A DNA stretch of 64,000 nt from Lachnospiraceae bacterium (lineage in GTDB: Bacteria > Bacillota > Clostridia > Lachnospirales > Lachnospiraceae), in assembly GCA_910576125.1 (NCBI GenBank), contig CAJTHM010000027.1, positions 1 through 64,000 of the forward strand, given 5' to 3'. A program made the translations under genes and the position numbers. Positions 23,176 through 31,984 of this stretch are shown piece after piece (within the stretch, counting starts at the first letter, position 1; every line of letters starts with the position of its first letter). A model generated the notes under the pieces. It searched no databases. It was given only the letters and a program-made list of their open reading frames with translations, and was not told the origin of the DNA.

Positions 23176-25356
23176 TTATTTTGTAAACACCATCATGATT
23201 TCATTGCTCCTGGCGATGAACTTGGTCATGGCCTCGGGAGACAGCGGGGCCTGCTGGATTTTCGCCAGGTCATAGAGCTGCTCGCAGATCATCCCCACGT
23301 TCTCGCCCTCCTGGTTGGCGTTCACATACTGCACCAGCGGATGGTTCGCGTTGAGGATAAGGGTCTCGCCCTCGCCGCCGAAGCCGCCCATATCCATGCC
23401 GGGCATGGAATACATCTTCATCATGTCCTGCATGCGCCTGCTCTCCTCAGACAGAGTCAGCACGGAGGAAATCTTCTCATCCTTGAGCTTCTCCACCTTG
23501 ACTGCAAGTTTGTCATTCTCCAGCACTTTCTTCATAATCTCGCCCAGGGCCTTCGCTTCTTCCTCCAGCTCCTTGGCCGCTTCCTCATCGGTCTCGTCCT
23601 TCAGCGCGTCCGTCACGTCCGCGTCGATTCTCTGGAACTTCACGCCCTCGTTCTTGGACTCCAGCTGCTGGATGAAAGGCTGGTCGATGTTGTGGGTCAG
23701 GATGACGGCGTCCATGCCGTTGTCCCTGAACATCTTGATATACTGGCCCTGCTGCTGCTCGTCGGTGACATAGTAGATGGTCTTTTCTTTCTTTTCCTCA
23801 GTCTCTTCGTCGTCTTTCGCCCCGGAATCCGCCCCGTCAGCGACGACTTCGGCCTCCACTTTCTCGCCGTTCTCGTCCACCGCGCTGCCACCGTTTTCTG
23901 CCGCGTCATTCTCCGCGCCGTCTCCGTTCTCGCCATCGCCCGTGTCGATAGGCTTCACTTCCAGGCACTCAGGCAGAGTCAGGTATTTGCCGTCCAGGTT
24001 CTTGAATAGGATATAATCGTTCATCCTCTCGCAGAACTTGTCATCCTTCAGGCAGCCGAACTTGATGAAAGGACTGATGTCGTCCCAGTATTTGTCATAC
24101 TCTTCTTTCTCCGTCTTGCACATGCCGGACAGTTTGTCCGCCACCTTCTTGGAGATGTACTCGGAAATCTTCTTCACGAAGCCGTCGTTCTGCAGAGCGC
24201 TCCTGGACACGTTCAGGGGCAGGTCAGGGCAGTCGATGACGCCCTTCAGCAGCATCAGGAACTCCGGGATGACCTCCTTGATGTTGTCCGCGATGAAGAC
24301 CTGGTTGTTGTACAGCTTGATAGTACCCTCGATGGACTCGTACTCCATGTTGATCTTCGGGAAGTACAGGATGCCTTTCAGGTTAAAAGGATAGTCCATG
24401 TTCAGGTGAATCCAGAACAGGGGTTCTTTATAATCATGGAACACCTTGCGGTAGAACTCCAGGTATTCCTCCTTAGTACAGTCGTTGGCATGTTTCGCCC
24501 ACAGGGGCGTAGTCTCATTCAGGAGCTCCGGACGCTTCCTGATTTTCAGCTTGACAGGCTCCTCTTCCGGTTCCTCCTGGTCCCCTTCTGCCGCGTCGTC
24601 GGATTCCGCCTCTCCGGCATCCTCCTTTTTCTCCTGCTTCTCTTTCTTCTCGGGCTGAATCACCTCCAGGACCTCATCGTCCTCGCGCTTCTCGTCCTCC
24701 TTGATAATCTGGGTCTCTGTGGTATCTGCCTTGGAGAGGTAGATTTCCGTGGGCATGAAAGAGCAGTACTTCTTCAGCACCTCACGGGCCTTGTACTCAT
24801 TGCAGAACTCCAGGCAGTCCTCATTGAGGAACAAAGTGATAGTCGTACCTACCTCAGTCCTGCCTCCCTCCTCCATGGAGAACTCGGTGCCGCCGTCGCA
24901 CTCCCAGTGCACGGGCTTTGCCCCCTCCTGGTAAGACAGGGTGTCAATATGCACCTCGTCCGCCACCATGAAAGCGGAATAGAAACCCAGTCCGAAATGG
25001 CCGATAATCTGGTCTGCATTGCTCTTGTCCTTATATTTCTCTATGAAATCAGAAGCCCCGGAGAACGCAATCTGATTGATGTACTCCTCCACCTCGTCCG
25101 CGGTCATGCCCAGGCCATTGTCGGTGAACGTCAGAGTCTTCTTCTCCGGATTGACAATGACGTCTATCCTTGCCTTATAGCCATCAGGCAGAGCGTACTC
25201 TCCCATCATGTCCAGCTTCTTCAATTTCGTCACGGCGTCGCAGCCGTTGGAAATCAGCTCTCTGTAAAAGATGTCGTGGTCGTTATACAGCCACTTTTTG
25301 ATAATCGGAAAAATGTTTTCACTGTTGATTGATAAATTACCGCTTTTTGCTGCCAT
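23176..25356 (-). CDS. htpG: Molecular chaperone HtpG (Hsp90)
   Basis: ATP-dependent cytosolic chaperone. The GHKL ATPase domain has NGCDAVTKL (about 34), DNGLGMTADE (about 78) and GHFGLGFYSAF (about 118). The middle domain has LNVSRSALQ (about 384), and the C-terminal dimerisation domain follows. At 726 aa it is about 100 residues longer than E. coli HtpG. The excess lies in two very acidic insertions, about 215-270 (runs of E/D/K) and about 475-540 (GDGENGDGAENDAAENGG and on), between conserved blocks. Upstream are a sigma-A promoter and a perfect CIRCE element, so it is predicted to be HrcA-controlled. Confidence 0.97.
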   Translation of the reverse strand: MAAKSGNLSINSENIFPIIKKWLYNDHDIFYRELISNGCDAVTKLKKLDMMGEYALPDGYKARIDVIVNPEKKTLTFTDNGLGMTADEVEEYINQIAFSGASDFIEKYKDKSNADQIIGHFGLGFYSAFMVADEVHIDTLSYQEGAKPVHWECDGGTEFSMEEGGRTEVGTTITLFLNEDCLEFCNEYKAREVLKKYCSFMPTEIYLSKADTTETQIIKEDEKREDDEVLEVIQPEKKEKQEKKEDAGEAESDDAAEGDQEEPEEEPVKLKIRKRPELLNETTPLWAKHANDCTKEEYLEFYRKVFHDYKEPLFWIHLNMDYPFNLKGILYFPKINMEYESIEGTIKLYNNQVFIADNIKEVIPEFLMLLKGVIDCPDLPLNVSRSALQNDGFVKKISEYISKKVADKLSGMCKTEKEEYDKYWDDISPFIKFGCLKDDKFCERMNDYILFKNLDGKYLTLPECLEVKPIDTGDGENGDGAENDAAENGGSAVDENGEKVEAEVVADGADSGAKDDEETEEKKEKTIYYVTDEQQQGQYIKMFRDNGMDAVILTHNIDQPFIQQLESKNEGVKFQRIDADVTDALKDETDEEAAKELEEEAKALGEIMKKVLENDKLAVKVEKLKDEKISSVLTLSEESRRMQDMMKMYSMPGMDMGGFGGEGETLILNANHPLVQYVNANQEGENVGMICEQLYDLAKIQQAPLSPEAMTKFIARSNEIMMVFTK

Positions 25357-25441
25357 TTTACAACATCCCTTTCTTCATTCTTCTGAATATTTTAGCGAAC
25401 TTATACTGCTTAACGATTTCACTTGCCATGAAACCAGACTG

Positions 25442-25496
25442 CATAACGCTGACTGGTTCGATCGCATGATTACATTAGGCAGTATTCAGCGTTATG
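25442..25496 (-). other. Inverted repeat in the htpG leader
   Basis: CATAACGCTGA (25442-25452) pairs perfectly with TCAGCGTTATG (25486-25496) across 33 bases. It lies in the roughly 150-base leader between the htpG promoter and start codon, so the mRNA would fold here. It may shield or expose regulatory sequence. Confidence 0.5.
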
Positions 25497-25516
25497 AAAT
25501 ATAAATCCTGGAAAAT

Positions 25517-25545
25517 AGTTTAAGACCATGGCACAAAAAAGTCAA
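25517..25545 (-). promoter_or_regulatory. Sigma-A promoter of htpG
   Basis: Minus strand TTGACT (25545-25540), 17-base spacer, TAAACT (25522-25517). CIRCE begins 8 bases upstream of the -35 box. Confidence 0.75.
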
Positions 25546-25552
25546 GATAAAA

Positions 25553-25579
25553 TTAGCACTCATTTTAAACGAGTGCTAA
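25553..25579. promoter_or_regulatory. CIRCE element (HrcA operator)
   Basis: TTAGCACTC-N9-GAGTGCTAA, an exact match to the CIRCE consensus (arms 25553-25561 and 25571-25579). It sits directly upstream of the htpG promoter. HrcA represses class I heat-shock genes through this site. Confidence 0.95.
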
Positions 25580-25692
25580 TAATATGCCGGAAATGCTTGA
25601 AAACACTGGATTTCCAGCTTTCTAAAATTTTTCTAAACTACCGGAAAACAGCATTGCAAGCCTCCGGGAAACGGCTTTCCATCTCTGAGAAC

Positions 25693-26811
25693 TCACTGCG
25701 GGAAATACTTGGCGTAGACATCAAAAAAGCTCTTCGTCTCCACGGCTTCGTCATGGAGCAGGGCGACCTCATCCCATACCTTCTCATTCAGCTGCCGCGC
25801 CAATGTCTCCACAAAAGCGTCATACTCCTGCCCGAAAACCTCCCTGCGCCGCTCTTCCACGATCTGCTGCTTGTTCAGGTCCGTCTGCTCCCTGTCAAAG
25901 GTGCTGAGGCATTTGATGATATGATATCCCGCCTCCGTCTCCACTACCTCGCTGACCTCCCCGGTCTCCAGGGAGAACGCCGCCTCCTCAAAGGCAAGGT
26001 CCATCTCCCCTTTTCCGAACGAGTAGCTGATTGTAGTATCCTCGCTGTAGCGGGTGGCCAGATCCACAAAATCCGCCTCGTCCTCCGCCGCCTCCCTGCG
26101 TATCTCGCAGGCATTCCGGTAAATCTCCTGTTTCCGCTCCCGGGAATAGTCCACCCTGTTCCCTGCCCCGTCCTCCGTTGAGGTGCGCAGCAGGATATGC
26201 TGCACCGTGATGGTGCGGGCCTCGTCATCGCTGATTTCCGGGGTCACATCCTGTATGATATAACGGTAAACTTTATCCGCCAGGGCATATTCTTCATAGA
26301 GCTGCTCTATAGTCTTCTGCTCCACGCCCATCAATTCCGCCTCCCGCTCATTCAGGGATGCGAAATATTCGGCTGCCGCCTGCTCCACCCTGCCGCTTTC
26401 CGCCTCATCCAGGGCAACCTCCCTGTCCTGGGCCAGCAGATACATGGTCTTAATCTGCGCGATTTTGGCCAGCACGGTATCTTTCACATTCTCTTCCAGC
26501 GTGACCCCCTCCACGGAAATGTTCCACACTTCCGCGCCGTAGACGCTCTCGTATTGATTCTGGGTATTGGTCAGATATACCATCATCTCCGGCACAGTGC
26601 AGACACCGTTTCCGATGCGGAATACCTCGTCCGGGCCCAAGCCTGTGGTGAACACCACCTTTGCGCTGTTCTCATCCCCGCAGGCAGATAATGGCGCCAA
26701 GGCCAGAAGCGTACAACACAGCAGCGCGGCCGCCCGTCTGCGCAATCTGCCGCCAAGCCTCTGCCGCCCCTGCCTGCCATCCCCTGCCGGATGTCTGTCT
26801 GCTACATTCAT
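25693..26811 (-). CDS. PrsA-like peptidyl-prolyl isomerase lipoprotein (parvulin type)
   Basis: An extracytoplasmic foldase anchored by lipid. A basic N terminus and hydrophobic stretch end in the lipobox LAPLSACG. A SurA/PrsA-type helical N domain (about 60-200) follows, then a parvulin domain with ITVQHILLRT (about 205), DFVDLATRYSED, the GKGEMDLAFEEAAFSL block and EAGYHIIKCLS. These are the normal parvulin landmarks. Length (about 372 aa) is a little above B. subtilis PrsA. The start is one of three close Met codons; 26811 best fits the AAGGATG site. The gene stands alone between htpG and ilvE. Confidence 0.88.
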   Translation of the reverse strand: MNVADRHPAGDGRQGRQRLGGRLRRRAAALLCCTLLALAPLSACGDENSAKVVFTTGLGPDEVFRIGNGVCTVPEMMVYLTNTQNQYESVYGAEVWNISVEGVTLEENVKDTVLAKIAQIKTMYLLAQDREVALDEAESGRVEQAAAEYFASLNEREAELMGVEQKTIEQLYEEYALADKVYRYIIQDVTPEISDDEARTITVQHILLRTSTEDGAGNRVDYSRERKQEIYRNACEIRREAAEDEADFVDLATRYSEDTTISYSFGKGEMDLAFEEAAFSLETGEVSEVVETEAGYHIIKCLSTFDREQTDLNKQQIVEERRREVFGQEYDAFVETLARQLNEKVWDEVALLHDEAVETKSFFDVYAKYFPQ

Positions 26812-26998
26812 TTGCATCATCCTTATTCAGTAAATCTTCCGTGACACCAACCTCTTTACAGAAAATCTAAAAAAGCCGCCCGGACTCCCGCATAAGACAC
26901 TGTTCGGACAGCTACAGATAAATCTGCCCATACCCCGCGCAAGCCCCCTGCACAGAACAGGGAAACCCCTTATGGAGTATGGGCTATCTCATCATTGT

Positions 26999-28024
26999 CT
27001 ATTCGATTACATGAATCCAGCCCTTGGGAGCCTCGATTCTGCCCATCTGGATACCTGTCAGCGTATCATACAGCTTCCTGGTCACAGGTCCCATTTCCGT
27101 CATGCCGCTGGGGAAACAGATTTCCCTGCCGTGGTCCACGACCTTGCCCACCGGGGAGATCACAGCCGCCGTACCGCAGAGTCCGCACTCCGCGAAATCT
27201 GTCAGTTCATCCAGATACACCTCGCGCTCTTCAGCCTCCAGGCCCAGATACTCTTTCGCCACATGCATGAGAGAACGGCGGGTGATGGAGGGAAGGATGC
27301 TGTCCGACTTAGGAGTGACTACCTTTCCGTCCTTTGTCACGAAGAGGAAGTTGGCTCCGCCGGTCTCCTCCACTTTTGAGCGCGTGCCGGGGTCAAGATA
27401 CATATTCTCATCATAGCCGTTCTTATGGGCTGTCACGATTGCATGCAGGCTCATAGCGTAGTTGAGGCCGGCCTTGATATGGCCTGTCCCATGAGGCGCT
27501 GCCCGGTCAAAGTCGCTGACGCAGATGGTCAGGGGCTTCGCGCCGCCTTTGAAATAGGGTCCTACCGGCGTGCAGAAAATACGGAACTGGTACTCATTCG
27601 CCGGCTTTACGCCGATAACGGAATTGGAACCGAACATATAGGGACGGATATACAGCGTAGCGCCACTGCCATAGGGAGGCACATAAGCCGCGTTAGCCTT
27701 CACTACCTCAGTCACCGCATCCACAAAGCGCTCCTTAGGGAACACCGGCATCTCCAGGTGCTCCGCGGAGGATGCCATGCGCTCCGCGTTCAAGTCAGGC
27801 CGAAACGCCACGATGCGCCCGTCGTCCGTAGTGTAGGCTTTCAGGCCCTCAAATATGGTCTGGGCGTACTGCAGGACGCCTGCGCACTCATTCAGGACAA
27901 TGTTCGCATCCTCTGTCAGGCTGCCATGGTCCCAGTCGCCCTCCTTATAATAAGAGACATATCTCTTTTCCGTCTGAATATATCCAAAGCCAATATTGCT
28001 CCAGTCGATATTTTTCTTCTCCAC
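26999..28024 (-). CDS. ilvE: Branched-chain amino acid aminotransferase
   Basis: A PLP fold-type IV transaminase that makes or degrades valine, leucine and isoleucine. The 341-aa length and the motifs GSGATLYIRPYMFGS (about 120), IKAGLNYAMSLHA (active-site Lys) and TRSKVEETGGANFLFV with PSITRRSLM are characteristic of the eukaryote-like BCAT group common in Clostridia. The start is GTG at 28024 with a GAAGGT site. It is monocistronic by appearance, with DHFR upstream on the same strand 77 bases away. Confidence 0.95.
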   Translation of the reverse strand: MEKKNIDWSNIGFGYIQTEKRYVSYYKEGDWDHGSLTEDANIVLNECAGVLQYAQTIFEGLKAYTTDDGRIVAFRPDLNAERMASSAEHLEMPVFPKERFVDAVTEVVKANAAYVPPYGSGATLYIRPYMFGSNSVIGVKPANEYQFRIFCTPVGPYFKGGAKPLTICVSDFDRAAPHGTGHIKAGLNYAMSLHAIVTAHKNGYDENMYLDPGTRSKVEETGGANFLFVTKDGKVVTPKSDSILPSITRRSLMHVAKEYLGLEAEEREVYLDELTDFAECGLCGTAAVISPVGKVVDHGREICFPSGMTEMGPVTRKLYDTLTGIQMGRIEAPKGWIHVIE

Positions 28025-28101
28025 TTGCCGTACCTTCTTTCAACATTTTTATTTTACACAATTATTATACTTTTCCGGCCAAAAGTCAATATTTTTTTGC
28101 C

Positions 28102-28593
28102 TTATTTCTTCCTCTCGTACTTCAAAAAAGTATAGGCGATATCGAAGTAAGTCTGCTCGTCGCTGTCGGCTGTAATCTCCCACTCCGGATCCCTGTCCAG
28201 GTTGGGGAAATGGGCATCCGCCTCATAAACGTGGTCTATCATGGTGATATGGGCCGTATCGCAGTAAGGCAGCAGCTGTGTGTAGGCGCTCTCTCCTCCG
28301 ATGCAGTAGACATCCTCAGGCGGATAACTCTCCAGCTCCCGCAGCAGCTCCTCTATGGAATGGACTACTGCCGCTCCTTTGACCCGGTAGTCCTTGTCTT
28401 TAGAAAGAATGATGTTCGTCCGTCCCTGCAGGGGCATTCCCTGGGGAAAGGTCTGCAGGGTCCTGCGGCCTAATATCACTACCTTGCCGATGGTCTCCTC
28501 CCTGAAACGTTTCTGGTCGTTGGGTATGCTGACAAGCAGCCTGCCATTCTTTCCGATAGCCCAGTTTCTGTCTACTGCCGCTATGATATTCAT
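28102..28593 (-). CDS. folA: Dihydrofolate reductase
   Basis: Reduces dihydrofolate to tetrahydrofolate with NADPH. The 163-aa protein has NIIAAVDRNWAIGKNGRL at the N terminus, the NADPH-binding GKVVILGRRTLQTFP (about 36-50) and VYCIGGESAYTQLLP (about 95-109), plus the acidic active-site residue in the IPNDQKRF helix. Length is normal. It sits 32 bases after the beta-CASP gene, perhaps in one transcript. No thyA is seen next to it. Confidence 0.94.
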   Translation of the reverse strand: MNIIAAVDRNWAIGKNGRLLVSIPNDQKRFREETIGKVVILGRRTLQTFPQGMPLQGRTNIILSKDKDYRVKGAAVVHSIEELLRELESYPPEDVYCIGGESAYTQLLPYCDTAHITMIDHVYEADAHFPNLDRDPEWEITADSDEQTYFDIAYTFLKYERKK

Positions 28594-28624
28594 CCCTTAT
28601 GTCTCCTATCCCGTTTCCTGCCGA

Positions 28625-30226
28625 TTACCGCTCCCATTTATCGCAGAGGGAGTTAATCTGGTCTGCGAATTTACCCATATCCTTGTTCGGCATGCCGTCA
28701 AGCCTCTTGACCAGGTTAAGCAGCCTCTGGGCGGCGGCAAGCAGTCTCGCGTAGACTGTGGACAGCGCGCCCTTTGCTTTCTTCTTCACCGGCACAGGCA
28801 TTGCCTCATATTCCAGCTTGCCGGAAAGCAAATCGAATACCGTCCCGCTGTAGGGCGCACAGGTTCGCTGCCCATACTCAATCTTCAGGCATTCCGCAAA
28901 GCCCGCGCACACACTGTCCTCGCCATGTACCACAAAGACTTTCCTTGGTTTCTCCTCAAAGCCGCATATCCAGTCTATCAGCCCATTCTTGTCCGCGTGG
29001 CCGCTCATGCCCGCCAGCTTCTTTATCTCGGCACGGACCTGTATGGACTCGCCGAACAGCTTCACCTCGTCCACGCCGTCCACAATGGCGCGTCCAAGAG
29101 TACCCACCGCCTGATATCCCACAAAGAGGATGGTGCATTCCGGCCTCCACAGGTTGTGCTTGAGATGATGCCTGATACGTCCGGCCTCGCACATGCCGGA
29201 AGCCGAGAGGATGACCTTAGGCGTATCGATGAAGTTGATTTCCTTGGACTCCTCGCTGGTGATGGAAAGCTTCAGGCCCGGGAAAGAAATGGGGTTGATG
29301 CCCTCCTGTACCATCTCCAGGGCATCCCCGGCAAAGCATTCCATGCGGTTCTCCTGAAAAATCTCCGTGGCCTCCACGGCTAAGGGACTGTCCACATACA
29401 CCGGGAAATTCTCATGCCCTTTCACCAAGCCAGCCACCTTGATTTTGCGCAGGAAATACAGCATTTCCTGGGTGCGCCCCACAGCAAAGGAGGGGATGAC
29501 CACATTGCCGCCTCTGTCGAAAGTTTCCTTCAGGATTGCCGCCAGTTCATGCACATAATCCGGGTTCTCCGCTGCATGGAGCCTGTCGCCGTATGTAGAC
29601 TCCATGACCACGTAATCCGCTTCTTTCGTGTGGATCGGATTGCGGAGCAGAGGCTGATTTTTGTTGCCCACGTCTCCTGAAAATACGATTTTCTTCGTAT
29701 GTCCGTCTTCTGTCAGCCACACTTCGATGCTGGCCGAGCCTAACAGATGCCCGATGTCCGTAAAACGTATGGTCATCTCATCACAGACCTTCACCTCTGT
29801 ATCATAATGGCAGGGAATAATCCGCTTGATGATTCCCTCCGCGTCCTCCATGGTATAGAGAGGCTCCACTGCCGCAAGGCTCTCGGTCCTCTTGGCTTTC
29901 CTGTTCTTCCACTCTGCCTCCATCATCTGGATATGGGCACAGTCGCGGAGCATGATGCTGCACAGATCCGCCGTGGCCTCGGTGGCATACACCTGCCCAC
30001 GGAAGCCTTTCGCGTACAGAAGCGGCAGCAGGCCCGTGTGATCGATATGCGCATGGGTCAGCAGCACATAATCAATCAGCCCCTCGTCCACCGGCAGAGG
30101 CACGTTCTCGAACACATTCACTCCCTGCTCCATGCCGCAGTCCACCAGTATATGCCTGCCGCCTGCCTCCAGGTAGTGGCAGCTTCCTGTCACTTCATGG
30201 TCCGCACCTACAAAAATCAGCTTCAT
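28625..30226 (-). CDS. Beta-CASP metallo-beta-lactamase RNase-like protein
   Basis: A 533-aa member of the CPSF/Ysh1-type branch, probably an RNA nuclease. The metal-binding LTHAHIDHTG lies at about 55-64, later motifs include VVMESTYGDR (about 195) and HADKNGLI near the C-terminal part, and the beta-CASP region has SASGMCEAGRIRHHL (about 340). An ATG at 30226 is preceded by AGGAGGT; the GTG three codons upstream overlaps that site and is not used. The C-terminal 60 residues are a poorly conserved helical extension. Exact substrate unknown. Confidence 0.88.
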   Translation of the reverse strand: MKLIFVGADHEVTGSCHYLEAGGRHILVDCGMEQGVNVFENVPLPVDEGLIDYVLLTHAHIDHTGLLPLLYAKGFRGQVYATEATADLCSIMLRDCAHIQMMEAEWKNRKAKRTESLAAVEPLYTMEDAEGIIKRIIPCHYDTEVKVCDEMTIRFTDIGHLLGSASIEVWLTEDGHTKKIVFSGDVGNKNQPLLRNPIHTKEADYVVMESTYGDRLHAAENPDYVHELAAILKETFDRGGNVVIPSFAVGRTQEMLYFLRKIKVAGLVKGHENFPVYVDSPLAVEATEIFQENRMECFAGDALEMVQEGINPISFPGLKLSITSEESKEINFIDTPKVILSASGMCEAGRIRHHLKHNLWRPECTILFVGYQAVGTLGRAIVDGVDEVKLFGESIQVRAEIKKLAGMSGHADKNGLIDWICGFEEKPRKVFVVHGEDSVCAGFAECLKIEYGQRTCAPYSGTVFDLLSGKLEYEAMPVPVKKKAKGALSTVYARLLAAAQRLLNLVKRLDGMPNKDMGKFADQINSLCDKWER

Positions 30227-30410
30227 AAAATACACCTCCTATTCCAGCACCACATCTCTACCGCTCCTCTTATTGATACCACACGCCAGTAAAACCTGCC
30301 GCGAATCCCGTCCGCAGTATGGCGCAATTACAGCCTCATAAAGTTGTATAGTTCCATTTTAGTATGTTCTTTTGTTTATCGCAAGAGAAAAGTAGCCGAA
30401 AAGTAAAATA

Positions 30411-30439
30411 TTGCCCTGTTATCCTCCATGTGCTACAAT
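30411..30439 (+). promoter_or_regulatory. Promoter of the acyltransferase gene
   Basis: TTGCCC (30411-30416), 17 bases, TACAAT (30434-30439), 33 bases before the start codon. Confidence 0.55.
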
Positions 30440-30471
30440 AGAAGAAGCAAATGGGCAGGAAGAGGAATTTC

Positions 30472-31500
30472 ATGATAGACAAAGAAATAAATTTTCATCA
30501 ATTACACTTTGACAGCATTCAGGCGCTGCGCGGTATCACAGCCCTCTTTATCGTGCTGGAGCACATCCGGTTCCTGGGCTGCGGCGCTTTCGGCGTGGAT
30601 ATCTTCTTCTGTATCAGCGGCTTTATGATTATGTTTTCCACCCACACGGACACCAGGTATTTCCTGCGCAAACGGCTGATCCGTATCCTGCCGCTCTATT
30701 ATCTTATGACCATCGGCACTTATCTGCTCCTGGTGCTGTTTCCGGGCATGTTCCAGCAGACAAAGGCTGAACCGGCTTTTCTTTCGAAAAGCCTCCTGTT
30801 TCTTCCTTTTGATATTGGTAATGGGGCGATCCAGCCTCTGATGCGCATCGGGTGGACGGTAAACTGTGAAATTTTCTTCTATCTATTGTTTCTTCTTTCC
30901 ATGCGGATCAGCCACAAATTCAGAGGTCTTATCTGCAGTCTGTTTCTGCTGGGAGTCATCGCGGCTGCCCACCTGGTGCCTGCCCCTCCGATATTTTTAA
31001 CTTTTTATGGAAATCCTGTGATGCTGGAGTTTATCTTTGGCATTTTCTGTTATTATATATCGCGACGCCTGTACAGGCGATACCAGTCTGGAAAACTGCC
31101 CGGATTTTGCAGTTTTCTGGGAATCGGGGGGCTTTTGGCGGGATTTCCGGGGCTGGTGATTACCAAGAATTATATCAATGTCCTTGGCTTTTACAGACCT
31201 CTCATATGGGGGCTGCCCGCCATGGTGATTGTATTATGCGCCTTTCTCACAGGTCTGTACCATGACAGGATTCCCGGCCCTTTGGTCCGGCTTGGCGATA
31301 TCAGCTTCTCCCTCTATCTGGTGCATTATTACCCCGTGATGCTGCTGGACAGATTCCTGTTCGATTTCTCAGCGCTTAGCCCATGGGCGTTTCTGGGGGT
31401 AACCGTGGCATTCGCTGTCAGCACAGGCCTGTCTCTGATCAGCTGGAGGCTTATCGAAAAACAGTTTTCCGGCTGGCTGCGCAGGAAACTCCTGCATTGA
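30472..31500 (+). CDS. Acyltransferase 3 family membrane protein (OafA/YrhL-like)
   Basis: A 342-aa polytopic membrane protein of the acyltransferase-3 family, which transfers acetyl or other acyl groups to envelope sugars. The N terminus has SIQALRGITALFIVLEHI with the conserved RG and catalytic His, then FGVDIFFCISGFMI, typical of the family, followed by about ten hydrophobic segments. The ATG at 30472 has AGGAAGAGG before it. It stands alone between a divergent RNase gene and a tRNA. The acceptor cannot be predicted. Confidence 0.9.
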   Translation: MIDKEINFHQLHFDSIQALRGITALFIVLEHIRFLGCGAFGVDIFFCISGFMIMFSTHTDTRYFLRKRLIRILPLYYLMTIGTYLLLVLFPGMFQQTKAEPAFLSKSLLFLPFDIGNGAIQPLMRIGWTVNCEIFFYLLFLLSMRISHKFRGLICSLFLLGVIAAAHLVPAPPIFLTFYGNPVMLEFIFGIFCYYISRRLYRRYQSGKLPGFCSFLGIGGLLAGFPGLVITKNYINVLGFYRPLIWGLPAMVIVLCAFLTGLYHDRIPGPLVRLGDISFSLYLVHYYPVMLLDRFLFDFSALSPWAFLGVTVAFAVSTGLSLISWRLIEKQFSGWLRRKLLH

Positions 31501-31551
31501 CACAGGCATATACTTTTTTATACTTTTATATCATTTTTTTTAAAAAAGCGG

Positions 31552-31580
31552 TTGACAGATGAATATTTCCATAGTATAAT
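31552..31580 (+). promoter_or_regulatory. Consensus promoter of the tRNA-Gly gene
   Basis: TTGACA-N17-TATAAT, an exact match to both boxes, 33 bases before the mature tRNA 5' end. Confidence 0.9.
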
Positions 31581-31613
31581 TCTCTTTGTTCGTAGGGAAT
31601 ATGTTTTATGAAT

Positions 31614-31686
31614 GCGATAGTGGCTCAGTTGGTAGAGCGCCACCTTGCCAAGGTGGAAATCGCGGGTTCGAGTCCCGTCTATCGCT
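31614..31686 (+). tRNA. tRNA-Gly (anticodon GCC)
   Basis: Seven-base acceptor stem GCGATAG/CTATCGC with discriminator T, D-arm TGGCTCAGTTGGTAGAGC, anticodon stem CCACC/GGTGG around loop TTGCCAA, and T-arm CGGGTTCGAGTCCCG. All arms pair. The CCA end is not encoded. It decodes GGC and GGU. Confidence 0.97.
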
Positions 31687-31695
31687 CTGGTTAGT

Positions 31696-31730
31696 AAAAA
31701 AGGAATCCCATAAAATGGGGTTCCTTTTTA
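31696..31730 (+). terminator. Terminator of the tRNA gene
   Basis: AAAAAGGAATCCC-type left arm pairs with GGGGTTCCTTTTT (one G-T pair), ending in a T run 10 bases past the tRNA. Confidence 0.85.
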
Positions 31731-31749
31731 ATTCTTTATTATATGCATT

Positions 31750-31959
31750 TTATCTCATTTTCATTTCCACGGACTGCGGGCTGAAACTCAGGAATTTCGT
31801 TCTTCCGGCTCGTCTTCCCATTCTCAGGACTACCCCCTGCTCTTCCCACCGGAAAGCCTGCTTTCCTTCCCTGTCTCTGCCCGCGCCGCTATGCGCATCT
31901 CCCATAAAAATCGTGACGTTATTCCGTATTTCCAGTCCGTCCCTCTCCGGCGATTCCAC
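31750..31959 (-). pseudogene. Short paralogue fragment of the coiled-coil gene beside it
   Basis: A 69-codon frame whose residues 9-24 (LEIRNNVTIFMGDAHS) match the N terminus of the 310-aa protein encoded just upstream (NVQNNITVFSGDTRNN). The rest (GRDREGKQAFRWEEQGV and on) does not match. It lacks a clear ribosome site. It is either the remains of a tandem duplicate or a very small relative. The product is unknown. Confidence 0.45.
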
Positions 31960-31984
31960 GTCTCGTCTCTACGCCGCACTTACA

